This document shows positions 25,286-36,900 of a stretch of 64,000 bases of DNA, piece after piece; positions within the stretch are counted from its first letter, which is position 1, and every line of letters starts with the position of its first letter. The notes beneath the pieces were generated by a model that saw only the letters and a list, made by a program, of their open reading frames with translations, had not been told where the DNA came from and searched no databases. The stretch comes from Omphiscola glabra (lineage: Eukaryota > Mollusca > Gastropoda > Lymnaeidae), in contig OZ024806.1 of the NCBI GenBank assembly GCA_964017045.1, forward strand, positions 2,565,992 through 2,629,991. Reading direction: 5' to 3'. The position numbers were made by a program, and so were the translations under genes.

Positions 25286-26025
25286 CAGTGGTTTTAAAAC
25301 GTTTCTATGCTCCACACCGCCTAAGGATTGTTCAACTATACGTCTCTCGCCCCGTAAGAATTCTTCGACTACGTCTCCCAGGTTATGACTACGTCCCCCA
25401 GGTTATGACTACGTCTCCCAGGTTATGACTACGTCTCCCAGGTTATGACTATGTACCACAGGTTATGACTACGTCCCCCATGTTATGACTACGTCTCCCA
25501 GGTTATGACTACGTCTCCCAGGTTATGACTATGTCCCACAGGTTATGACTACGTCTCCCAGGTTATGACTACGTCTCCCAGGTTATGACTATGTCCCACA
25601 GGTTATGACTACGTCCCCCATGTTATGACTACGTCTCCCAGGTTATGACTACGTCTCCCAGGTTATGACTACGTCTCCCAGGTTATGACTATGTCCCACA
25701 GGTTATGATTACGTCCCCCATGTTATGACTACGTCTCCCATAACCTGTTCAAATAAAAATGCATTTTAATTATATTTTAAAATGAAATTCTAATTTTTCT
25801 ATTAAATTCCAAAGACAACTGTAGAATTATTACATACAGTAAAAATGAATTTAATTGTTTTTGTATTTTGACAATGTATATTTATATGATAACTCAAAAA
25901 GCTAATTTTTACTGAGTTCTTATGCTCACTCGCACCTCCTGGAATACCACCTCGCCCCCTCCCCTTGAATTGCCACCTTGCTCCCTATGAAATGCCACAT
26001 TGCAGCCCAGGTTGGGGAAACCCTG
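25286..26025. mobile_element. hAT-like relic with an internal minisatellite
   Basis: The left end CAGTGGTTTTAAAAC and the right end GTTGGGGAAACCCTG are imperfect inverted repeats of hAT type. The flanking 8-mers gtctatcg and atcaatcg match at six of eight positions, as expected for an old target duplication. About half of the element is a 20-bp array (25369-25742). No transposase frame remains. Confidence 0.65.
25369..25742. repeat. 20-bp minisatellite inside a hAT relic
   Basis: About eighteen copies of 'ggttatgactacgtctccca', with variants tcccaca and cccccat recurring in a fixed order. This suggests multi-unit duplication. Confidence 0.95.
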
Positions 26026-26974
26026 ATCAATCGCACCGGGCACTTATTTAAAACCAACATATCGATCTGATCTGATGCGGTAATGGGAGGTCCTCATCCT
26101 ACCATGATGTCCTCCTCCTACCATAAAGTCCTCCTCCTACCATGATGTCCTCATCTTACCATGATGGTGTCCTTCAAAGACGAACCCTTACTTTGGACAG
26201 CAAAGGAACTTAGGAACACTGATTAATTAGTGGGAGATAACTTTATAGTTTCTTTTGTCCAGATTGATCTCCTCTGTTTTCCATAACTCACATTTCGTTT
26301 TTCTTTTCTTGTAAAAATTTTTTATTTTATTAAAAATTTCAAGAACACAATTGTAGTCTTCTAGCTAGAATCTTCTACTATAAATTTCATACTTAAGAAT
26401 AAAAATAAATAAAATTGTTTAAATTCTCATCCGTTTGTAAGCAATAAGGATTCGGCCCTGCATGGGGTCGAGTCCGGGGTTCAAATAAAAAGTGAAGGAA
26501 CACTCCGAGGATCCCCTAACCATACCACTCGAAATCTCTTTATATATTTATATCTTACAAACCACACAAAAAAAGGTAAAGGAATGCCGTCCCAATGTGT
26601 TTCTGTATAGTAGATTATATATATTGACATTTCCCAATATTCCTGAAATGTTGAAGTTATTTTTTAGTAGTCGTTTTTACGAAGACAAACTTGGCTTGGG
26701 CTTAACTGGTCACAACTGAGGTCATTATGTGATATGAAACAAAGTCAGGAATAGAAAGTTGACCTTGACCTTTATGAATTAAAAACAGCCTCCCCCCTTT
26801 TTAAAAAAAACAACAAAAAAAAACCCCCCAAAAAAACAACTTACGTAAATCTAACAGCTGTCTCGCCGCTACCGTTAATCCGTTTGACAAGAGTTTGAAG
26901 AAGTCACCAGATGACGCTTTGATTTGAAATAATTAACTTAATTTATGCTGGAGTCTATTGATCTTAATTTGTCT
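26026..26974. other. Intergenic, no gene recognised
   Basis: Includes a short ~18-bp repeat (tcctcctaccatgatg) at 26085-26165. The string 'gggtcgagtcc' at 26465 resembles a tRNA-type B box, but no A box or cloverleaf can be drawn around it. Confidence 0.45.
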
Positions 26975-28690
26975 GTGGTTGAGTAGAACTAGTTGTGTGT
27001 GTGTTTCTAGTGGTTGAGTAGAACTGGTTGCATGTGTGTTTCTTGTGGTTGAGTAGAACTGGTTGTGTGTGTGTTTCTAGTGGTTGAGTAGAACTAGTTG
27101 TGTGTGTGTTTCTTGTGGTTGAGTAGAACTGGTTGTGTGTGTGTTTCTAGTGGTTGAGTAGAACTGGTTGTATGTGTGTTTCTTGTGGTTGAGTAGAACT
27201 GGTTGTGTGTGTGTTTCTAGCGGTTGAGTAGAACTGGTTGTGTGTGTGTTTCTAGTGGTTGAGTAGAACTATAGTTGTGTGTGTGTTTCTAGTGGTTGAG
27301 TAGAACTGGTTGTGTGTGTGTTTCTAGTGGTTGAGTAGAGCTGGTTGTGTGTGTGTTTCTTGTGGTTGAGTAGAACTGGTTGTGTGTGTGTTTCTAGTGG
27401 TTGAGTAGAACTAGTTGTGTGTGTGTTTCTAGTGGTTGAGTAGAACTAGTTGTGTGTGTGTTTCTAGTGGTTGAGTAGAACTGGTTGTGTGTGTTTCTTG
27501 TGGTTGAGTAGAACTAGTTGTGTGTGTGTTTCTAGTGGTTGAGTAGAACTGGTTGTATGTGTGTTTCTTGTGGTTGAGTAGAACTGGTTGTGTGTGTGTT
27601 TCTAGCGGTTGAGTAGAACTGGTTGTGTGTGTGTTTCTAGTGGTTGAGTAGAACTAGTTGTGTGTGTGTTTCTAGTGGTTGAGTAGAACTGGTTGTGTGT
27701 GTGTTTCTAGTGGTTGAGTAGAGCTGGTTGTGTGTGTGTTTCTTGTGGTTGAGTAGAACTGGTTGTGTGTGTGTTTCTAGTGGTTGAGTAGAACTATAGT
27801 TGTGTGTGTGTTTCTAGTGGTTGAGTAGAACTAGTTGTGTGTGTGTGTTTCTAGCGGTTGAGTAGAACTGGTTGTGTGTGTGTTTCTAGTGGTTGAGTAG
27901 AACTAGTTGTGTGTGTGTTTCTAGTGGTTGAGTAGAACTGGTTGTGTGTGTGTTTCTAGTGGTTGAGTAGAGCTGGTTGTGTGTGTGTTTCTTGTGGTTG
28001 AGTAGAACTGGTTGTGTGTGTGTTTCTAGTGGTTGAGTAGAACTAGTTGTGTGTGTGTTTCTAGTGGTTGAGTAGAACTAGTTGTGTGTGTGTTTCTAGT
28101 GGTTGAGTAGAACTGGTTGTGTGTGTTTCTTGTGGTTGAGTAGAACTAGTTGTGTGTGTGTTTCTAGTGGTTGAGTAGAACTAGTTGTGTGTGTGTTTCT
28201 AGTGGTTGAGTAGAACTGGTTGTGTGTGTGTTTCTAGAGGTAGAGTAGAGCTGGTTGTGTGTGTGTTTCTTGTGGTTGAGTAGAACTGGTTGTGTGTGTG
28301 TTTCTAGTGGTTGAGTAGAACTGGTTGTGTGTGTGTTTCTAGTGGTTGAGTAGAGCTGGTTGTGTGTGTGTTTCTAGTGGTTGAGTAGAACTAGTTGTGT
28401 GTGTGTTTCTAGTGGTTGAGTAGAACTGGTTGTGTGTGTGTTTCTAGTGGTTGAGTAGAGCTGGTTGTGTGTGTGTTTCTTGTGGTTGAGTAGAACTGGT
28501 TGTGTGTGTGTTTCTAGTGGTTGAGTAGAACTGGTTGTGTGTGTGTTTCTAGTGGTTGAGTAGAACTGGTTGTGTGTGTGTTTCTAGTGGTTGAGTAGAA
28601 CTAGTTGTGTGTGTGTTTCTAGTGGTTGAGTAGAACTAGTTGTGTGTGTGTGTTTCTAGTGGTTGTGTAGAACTGGTTGTGTGTGTTTTT
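26975..28690. repeat. 35-bp GT-rich minisatellite, ~49 copies
   Basis: The largest array in the window. The unit contains 'tggttgagtagaactggttg' and 'tgtgtgtgtttctag'. Variants (gaactag, gaactgg, gagctgg; tctag or tcttg) recur in the same multi-unit order, for example in the blocks near 27245-27480 and 27780-28110. The array therefore has a higher-order structure. The TG tracts are potential Z-DNA formers. Confidence 0.97.
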
Positions 28691-28954
28691 CTAGAATTAT
28701 ATTAAGTTGTCCCCGCGGGGTGGTAGGGGGATAATCAAAACATTATTGCCTCCGTGGAGGAGAGGTCTGAGATCTTCAGAAACGTAAAGAACCACTTGTA
28801 ATGTAAGCTATGCGTAGTTAAGAACTACTTGTAATTGTAATGTAAGCTACGTAGTTTTAAAAAAGCACTTGTAGCTAACTAGTTCACAATAACTGCAAGT
28901 TACATAATATTGTGATTGAAACATATACTGTACGCTGTGGTGACATACCAAAAC

Positions 28955-29845
28955 GTTACACTGACAAACCAAAAAGTTACACTGACATACCAAAAAGTTA
29001 CACAGACGAACCAAAAAGTTACACTGACGAAACAAAAAGTTACACTGACAAACCAAAAAGTAACACTGATAAACCAAAAAGTTACACTGACAAACCAAAA
29101 AGTAACACTGATAAACCAAAAAGTAACACTGACAAACCAAATAGTAACACTGACATAGCAAAAAGTAACACTGACAAACCAAAAAGTTACACAGACAAAC
29201 CAAGAAGTTACACGGACAAACCAAAAAGTTACACTGACAAACCAAAAAGTTACACTGACAAACCAAAAAGTTACACTGACAAACCAAAAAGTTACACTGA
29301 CAAACCAAAAAGTTACACTGACAAACCAAAAAGTTACACTGACAAACCAAAAAGTTACACTGACAAACCAAAAACGTTACACTGACGAACCAAAAAAGTT
29401 ACACTGACGAATCAAAAACGTTACACTGACGAACCAAAAACGTTACACTGACAAACTAAGGGTAATAATGGGGGAGACTGCAATCAAGCTAGCACACTAG
29501 GAAATTAGTAAAACACAATAAAGTTAAACCTGAAAAAAAGGAACGCAACAAAACAACGAACGTGTCGGCAGGAAGCCTTCATCGGCGAACACACAGACAA
29601 ACGAATAAAATAAAAATATAAAAAAAATTATAATATAGCACTTAGCTGAGAAGTAGTGTCCACGAGGGCAGCAAAAGAACTAACAACGTTACACTGACGA
29701 ACCAAAAACGCTACACTGACGAACCAAAAACATTACACTGTCGAACCAAAAACGTTACACTGACGAACCAAAAACGTTACACTGACGAACCAAAAACGTT
29801 ACACTGACGAACCAAAAACGTTACACCGTCGAACTAACAACGTCA
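28955..29845. repeat. 21-22-bp minisatellite, interrupted
   Basis: Copies of 'caaaccaaaaagttacactg' plus a base run from 28955 to about 29458 and resume at 29684-29845, mostly as a 22-bp 'cgaaccaaaaacgttacact' variant. The break is the dispersed element at 29459-29680. In the 21-bp part both strands stay open, because neither strand's unit contains a stop. Confidence 0.95.
29459..29680. mobile_element. Second copy of the dispersed element, inside a minisatellite
   Basis: The order GGGTAATAA, GGAGACTGCAATCA, GTTAAACCT, GGAACG, GTCGGCAGGAAGCCTTC, CTTAGCTGAG, GTAGTGTCC, GAGGGCAGCAAAAGAAC matches the element at 20860-21149 read in the opposite orientation. The internal inverted segment of that copy is absent here. 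A short aactaa repeat at both borders may be a target duplication. Confidence 0.75.
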
Positions 29846-31313
29846 CGCCGTGTTTCAATAGACATGACATGGTTTGCTTTACGTTCTGCTACCGCCACAG
29901 TATCGCCCTAAGAGCGGGGCATGGCGAAGTGGAGTCGTGTTCCATAAATAGTATCGATTCCTGACTTATTCTGCAAAGGACCACAATGATTCAATGCATT
30001 GCTACTTTGGAATTTTAAAAAAATACAATTTTGAAAATTAGATTTACTATCTTAGTACTAAATTTAATATGTAAGTAGTAGATTTACTACGTAAGATGTA
30101 AGAACAAAAATACCGACGAGTATGGACATTTGACGTGCAGTTAGAGAAGAAATAAAAATTTGTCCTAGCCAACTTATTGCTAGAAAATTGATAAATATGT
30201 TGATAAAATATATTTGTATAATGTTGTTTGTAATAATTTCAAAGTATTAAATAAGTCGGTTAAAAAAATAAAAATATTAATGCAATTAATCTCTAAACAG
30301 TTTTAAGAAATCTAATATTCTATAAATCTATTACGACTTTCCGTTGCTATATTTAGATAATATAGTGAGCAATGTTCTGATCTGAGATAATTACAAGACT
30401 TTCTAATTATAATTATTTACGTTATCTTCTATTTTTAGATGGCCACAGAATCTTCTATTTTAGATCGTTACATAACTTCTATTTTTAGATCGTTACATAA
30501 CTTCTATTTTTAGATATTGCGTTATAGTTTAATTTCATATTTTCAATGAATCTTTTTTTTAAAATAAATTAAATAATTTTCTTATTACATATTTTAGGTT
30601 TTAACATACTGAATTAATTTTCGCATTTTATTTAGTAACTATTTAAACTTAGATTTTTTACAAACATTTGAAAATGAATTGTTCAGATTTTTTAAAAAAT
30701 CCGACAGCATTTCAAAATATTTTCTATTTCCTGTTATCCTACAGGTTTAATCTTAATGATTGATTACTCTTATTTATTATTGGGGTGTGGGTTTAATTAC
30801 AAAACATAAAGGCAAAAACATAAACTAACCCGTAATGTTAGACGGTTGACTGACCAGTAGATGAGTTGTCTTCCCAACCCTGTAATTTTAGACGGATTAC
30901 TGTGACCAGTAGATTAGTTGCCTTCCCAACCCTGTAACGTTTGACGGCTGACTATTACCAGTAGATTATTCAGATTAGTTATCTCAAGATTCTTATTATA
31001 AAAATAAAAAGAAAACTCCTAAAATTAAAATTGTTTTGACGTTTTGACAATTTAATAATTACAATTGAACAATCCAAATTTCCTACACTATTTCTATAAA
31101 TTCTTGAACTAAAATATCAGTGTATTCCAATAATTCTAATAAGCGAGTTGATATTTAAACAAAATTATTGTTGTTATAATTATTAGCTTTTTCATTAAAA
31201 ATAACAAAAATAGAACTCACGGTGCTCTGTGGGTACTTTTCCAATCGTCTGTACATCCGCTAGAGGGCGGAAAATTCAGGTCACTCTAGACGCGTCTTTT
31301 TTGCCACGTTATG
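29846..31313. other. AT-rich intergenic sequence upstream of the CREBL2 locus
   Basis: Strongly AT-rich with no coding signal. It contains a ~26-bp repeat (atttttagatcgttacataa) at about 30433-30530, and three ~60-bp diverged repeats at 30830-30970 around 'cccaaccctgtaa' and 'gaccagtaga'. Confidence 0.55.
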
Positions 31314-31461
31314 ATTGGCTATCATGGTAGATCTATTTCTATAAATAAATGGAGTGTCGGCTGTTTCCAGTTTCTCGGATTGGCACAAACCGGTCTGATC
31401 AGAACGCGCTGACTTGCAAAAAAATAAAATAAAATAATAATGATGAATTATCTATCCATTG
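31314..31461 (+). promoter_or_regulatory. Candidate TATA promoter, possible alternative first exon
   Basis: ATTGG (inverted CCAAT box) at 31314-31318 is followed 22 bp later by TATAAATA at 31340-31347. A downstream transcribed segment could end at the donor-like ATTG|GTACGT (intron start 31462). If used, it could supply a non-coding leader for the CREBL2 gene, because the ATG in the bZIP exon has its own good context. No full CRE is present here. This is inference only; the motif combination can occur by chance in AT-rich DNA. Confidence 0.35.
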
Positions 31462-31934
31462 GTACGTTTGTAGAATCAAAATAAATGTTATCAGTGCTTC
31501 GTAACATTGCATGATAAGCGTTACTATAATTATGCCGATCAGCTTGAATGAGAGTCATTTATACAAAAGAACTTGATTCATTGTTGATTCCTATCTGGTT
31601 TGGACTGACTGAACTGATGTGACACGTGACACTTTTTTTAAATGTTTTTTTTTTAAAGTCTTCCCATACGTTTTCTTAGTTAAAAATCGAAGTCTGGAGT
31701 TCACAGCTGGAGTTCACAGCTGTAGTTAAAGGTTTACACACATATTCGATTCCATGTATTTAAATAATTATCCGGAAAAAGAATATTTTTTATCATATTT
31801 TAATGACATTGGTTGCTTAGTGACGTCATTATGTTGTTAGAATGTTCATCATAAGTTCCAGAAATACTAAGTTTGTATTCTAACATTTCAAATTTTATTA
31901 CGTAAAAATTGTTCTATGAAAAACTTGTATTTCG

Positions 31935-32465
31935 TTAACTTGATGTAGTATGTAGATTAATCTTGTAACAGCCCCTTCATCACCAAGGTTAACTTGATGT
32001 AGTATGTCGATTAATCTTCAGCCCTCTCATCAACAAAATGTTAACTTGATGTAGTATGAAGATTAATCTTCAGCCCCCTCATCACAAAATGTTAACTTGA
32101 TGTAGTATGTAGATTAATCTTCAGCCCTCTCATCAACAAAATGTTAACTTGCTGTAGTATGAAGATTAATCTTCAGCCCTCTCATCAACAAAATGTTAAC
32201 TTGATGTAGTATGAAGATTAATCTTCAGCCCTCTCATCAACAAAATGTTAACTTGATGTAGTATGAAGATTAATCTTCAGCCCTCTCATCAACAAAATGT
32301 TAACTTGATGTAGTATGAAGATTAATCTTGTAACAGCCCCTTTATCAACAAAATGTTAACTTGATGTAGTATGTAGATTAATCTTGTAACAGCCCCTTTA
32401 TCAACAAAATGTTAACTTGATGTAGTATGTAGATTAATCTTATAACAGCCCCTTCATCAACAAGG
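31935..32465. repeat. 52-bp minisatellite, ~10 copies
   Basis: Units contain 'gttaacttgatgtagtatga' and 'agattaatcttcagcc', ending in tcatcaacaaaat. It lies between two candidate promoters. Confidence 0.95.
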
Positions 32466-33737
32466 CTATAATGTTTTGTACTCGATTACTCCGAAGACTG
32501 TGTTCGGACTACTTGAGTGTTGTGTACTCAATTGTGAAGACCTTGACCCCGTTAAGACTGGATAGCTCGCTGTTTCCATTTTGTATGACTCAAATCATTG
32601 GGTTTAATTAACACTTAAGAATTTTATTTTTCAAACATCCTTTTATTTATAAGTATAATAATTAATGTTATCATTGTTTTTAAAGATGGGCCACACAAGT
32701 AAACACTGAGTTATTCTCTTGTAGAGAGATTTAGACGATTTTAAGGGATTGGTTTTTTAAAAATCTTTCAAAGAAATAAATGTTATGTCTTTATCATTGT
32801 TGCAGACAAATTGTAAAAAAAAAAAAGTGCCTGCAGAAATGTAAAACGACCGCGACGTTGCCGTCTTGAGTTTACTGAGAGTCCGAGTACAGTTTAGGTT
32901 CTAATCTGGACCTAAACACATTTTGTAGGATTAGACAAAACCCCCCCCCCCCCCCCCCACCCCCGCTCTTCTTAATAATACTTACACATTTAAAAAATGT
33001 TACTTTAGTCATCAAACTTTATTAAAACAAATATTGGCTGCCCCATATCCACCACGGGAGTATATATATATATTGTGTTTGTTAAACCTAAGTATAATTA
33101 CTAAGGCCAGGATATCCATGTCTTCAGTATAATCCTTTAAACACGAATTCTACTTTATAAAAAGGAAAAAAAAAACAAAAGTGGAATTTTTTTTATACCT
33201 TTTTGCTTTTAATTTATCAATTGGATAAAATAATAATAAATCAATATACACTGTGCATGCACTTGTACATACTCTCTATTTCAGATAAATAGAAAGATAT
33301 GCCAAATTTATAATACTCGAACTCTTTTCGTTCATTCAAGATTCACTGTTTTTTATTTGAAAATACTGCTTCACCTGCATTATGTCATTTAATCTGGTTG
33401 TCAAAACGAGGCTATGACTATGATATCATCCGTCACAGATTTGTGTTCTCTTGACTGAGTGAAAAACTGTAACTTGACCCAGTACAAACGCGTCATATGT
33501 CACGTGATCTTTGTTTTCTTGCATCCAAGAATTTGTTTGAGTTTTATAATTATTAAACGTTTGCCTAAGTCATTTGTCAACAATAACAGCTGATCTTATA
33601 TAAATTGTTATGTTTAATATCAATGGTTATAAAAATAAAACTTTTTAAATGGGATCATTTAATGACGCGGTACATTTCCGTAATGGTAATATTAATTTTG
33701 CTGCAGGCGCAGGGTGTTTCCGACCTGAATAGCTTAG

Positions 33738-33825
33738 TGACGTCATGTGCTTGAAACATTTTTTTCATTGGTTCGTCTATTTTAGGATTCCCCTATATAA
33801 AGAAAATGTTTACAGCTAACCCATC
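33738..33825 (+). promoter_or_regulatory. CRE/CCAAT/TATA promoter upstream of coding exon 1
   Basis: In order: a perfect CRE palindrome TGACGTCA (33738-33745), ATTGG (33767-33771) and TATATAAAG (33794-33802). Transcription would start about 25-30 bp after the TATA box, near 33822-33830. The spacing is typical of an animal TATA promoter, and the next strong feature is the coding first exon with a consensus donor. A CRE suggests cAMP or bZIP-dependent regulation, possibly by a CREB-family factor. Confidence 0.6.
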
Positions 33826-33896
33826 AGACGGAAAACTGGAAACTTACAGAACACACTAGACAACTATCTAAATTTGATTCAACTTAAATATCATAT

Positions 33897-33992
33897 ATGA
33901 CTGTTCTTTACTTGGATTATATTTATAAGCTTATGCCACAGCCTACCAGTAATAACGGAGGCGGACCATCAGATCGGAAAACGTTTGAGAGG
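33897..33992 (+). CDS. Candidate first coding exon of CREBL2-like gene
   Basis: An open frame starts at ATG 33897 (a second in-frame ATG is at 33933) and runs to the consensus donor AGG|GTAAGTGA after 33992. It encodes 32 residues, or 20 from the second ATG. The latter reads MPQPTSNNGG and ends KTFER, a small, polar, probably disordered tail. It ends in phase 0 and joins in frame to the acceptor at 41757, which continues T-MSIG into the bZIP exon. Both ATGs lack a purine at -3, so scanning ribosomes could reach the exon 2 ATG, which has A at -3. The promoter just upstream supports it. Assignment to this gene rests on phase and proximity, across a 7.8-kb intron. It could instead belong to an unrecognised transcript. 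Confidence 0.5.
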
Positions 33993-36900
33993 GTAAGTGA
34001 ATTTATAATTACTAATTTATTTTTTTTATTTTCAACTTAAAATTACTTTCAGTTGTTGATTTAATAATAATAAAATAATTTTCAAATTATTTAAAAAAAA
34101 AATATATTAGCATTATAGTCCAAACTGAAACAAGTTCATTATTTTCTATATTAACTTTCATAGAAATTAGGCATTACAATTACAATAACTAGGACAGTAA
34201 ATTTAATTTAAAAAATGACATTTTAATTTAAATTATATATATTATATCTACAATGATAAGCCTAGATCAGCCACTGACTTCGCCAATCCGTTTCGCATGT
34301 TTATATTTAAAATAGACAATGTTATTTTGTCATGACATATGTGACATATTATGAATTATGATGATACTGATATGAGTCCAATTTCAATTTGACTGATTTA
34401 TTAATTATACATTACACACTGTCAAAAATTAAATTGCTCATATAATATGGTTTGTTCTGTTGATATTGCAACTACATGCAACGTTTTACAACTAACGTAA
34501 TTCTAAAGATTCCCATGTTAACGATCGACAGTAACACGCCTGCTTGCAACCACCACCTGTAACCGTAACGACACGTTAACACTACTGACTGAGATATACA
34601 ATTAGGCCTAACTAGGTCAGTTCAAAGTAGCCTAAATTTTACTATCCAATTTTTCACTAACTATCGAAAAGCATGAAATAGAAGATGCTAAAATATTAAT
34701 TATATAAGTCAGTATGATATTTCATTATTTTAAATAGTGAAATTTAGTAGCAAAGGTTGGAACTGGATCGCGAGTTAGCCAGGAGGTAGGCCATTTTGGG
34801 GAGGAGCTTGTATTGTTTACCATTTTTCCACCAGCCAAATCGAGGCTCTGCACTATATCGGTAATGTCAAGGAAACAAAACAAAAAAGACTGGGGCACCG
34901 TAAGCAGTTTGTTGACAAATTGTTGAGTAGTTGAGCTCAGGAATGAATATTATAGTAGATCAAGGGTGGGGTAAGGTCTTAAAAAGAGAATGTTAAAATA
35001 AAAGAGAAATAAGTGTTGCTTGTTTTGTATGATATAACACCAAGGTGCTAGTTCACCAATAACGACATATATAAATGATGTAGTAATTCATATCAGATGT
35101 GTGTGTCGTGTAAGTCCTAATTGTTCCTAAGGAGTCAATCAAAGTGGTGTAAATAGTGTCTTGGGCCAATTGTTAACTGTTACCTGTTGTGCTTCTCCTC
35201 ATGGGTTAGCGCATTCATAAGGTCAATGGATGTCACATCCTTCAGATAATGCATTGTTATTTTAAAGTTTCTACTCGACTTTAACAATTTTTATTTCGAA
35301 GCTTGGTTTCCCACAAGCCACAATGGCCACATGGTCTCTTCAAGTCCCACCCCCTTTATTTTATAAGCCACCGGGCCCCATATTTAACCTAACTGCAGCT
35401 ACATCTTGTTGTTTGACAGCTGATCACGACGTGAAACATATCCTTGACAGGAATGTTAAAATTGGCTTTTTCTGTCCAGTCAACCAACTGACAAACTAAG
35501 CATCGCTGACTCGAACACAGACCTACAGTGTAGAAGCTACACGCGCAGCTGTTGCGTACACCATTGCACTTACCGCCCTCGGTGGTGTTGTGTAATCTTA
35601 CCAGAACACTGTGCTCATAATCACTCATGCAACACTGTTTCATAATCAAATTTACACAATGATGTATGGTCTTGCCAAGAAGTTTCATACTCTGGCCCAG
35701 CTTCATATATTCGATGAGGACAATTTTACAGTGAACTGTTCAAATAGTCTACTGAACTGAGAATCTGAGAGGAAATGACTTGCCGAAATTCAAGTACTAT
35801 ATGTTTTAGCTGTGCAAATGTTTCGTAACGAAAGCAAACATTGCCCCAGTTACGAAAGTAACTAGAACAGCGTGACCTTTGGCACTCGACCCCGTATTTG
35901 TTAGTTATTGCAGGATTGATCGTGCTGGTGCCCACCACCTCTCCCCCCTGCCCACACCAGTATATAATTGAACCATTCGGTGTATTTTTACCATTTACAT
36001 CAGCTATCACAACCTCAACGGGTTCACTCTACTGGGGGTTATTTGGGGGTTATGGGGGGGGGGGGGTATTTGGGGCCTAGTAAATTAAAATATCAATTCC
36101 TTAGGCCGCATGTCACCCCCTCCCCCCCCCCCCCCACACACACCTTCCACTTGTTAGCAAAAATGTATTGCATATCCAATGTAGCATAGCCTCCTTATGG
36201 GACGGCGGCCTCAGTAAGGTCAATTGACATGTGTTTTTATTTCACTTTCTATAATTGGTTAGCCTTGTTTTCTACCACCCCCAGCCAGATATAAGAGGAC
36301 CTGTCTATCGAACTCACTGCACATCTGGGTTCAGTTCATGTGGACCTATGAGGGGTGCGAGGAATTTTTTTATGCGTAGACTTGCTGTGCTTGTGTTTGG
36401 TGCTCAAATCTTTTAATCTTTTATTGTTTACGATAATAAACATTATGTTATGCTGTAGGAATCGCCCCAGTTAGTTTGGCATGTAATGACACTTTCCTTG
36501 CAAACAGGGTGCTCGCCTTTAGGAAATGAGAAAAACAATGTGTGTGGTGGGCGGGGCTGGTATGGGATCGAGTCCAAGGCACACTGCCCAACTCGTATTT
36601 AGTTGATAGTGTGATATTGTTGTTTGTGAACGTGTCTTGTGCTGATTTGTTTCATCATTTCCGCTCTGTTTGTAGTTGTAATGGGGACTAGATTTTTGTC
36701 GACTCATGGTCTGTCGCCTAGCACATCCGTCCGAGTGTCTCGTTTTACGGCGAATAGTTTGCTGATATCACGGCCTCTGGCCTCTTTCGGCTCGTCAACA
36801 CTTTCTGGTGTCACAGAGCACGGCCCGCCCCCCCCCCCCCCAATTTGACCACAAATATGTCCAATATTGTCTGCAATCTGAACCCAACCCAGTTATCTTG

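Noticed and set aside
26460..26480. tRNA-like B box (gggtcgagtcc), with a similar string near 36560
   Set aside because: No A box at the right distance and no cloverleaf, so there is no support for a tRNA or tRNA-derived SINE.
35389..36010. Pair of minus-strand frames (94 and 105 codons) in ordinary-complexity sequence
   Set aside because: No recognised domain; the frames are separated by a stop and a frame change, and lie inside the putative intron. Possible donors (GTAAGA, GTAAGT) are present, but no coherent exon chain could be built.
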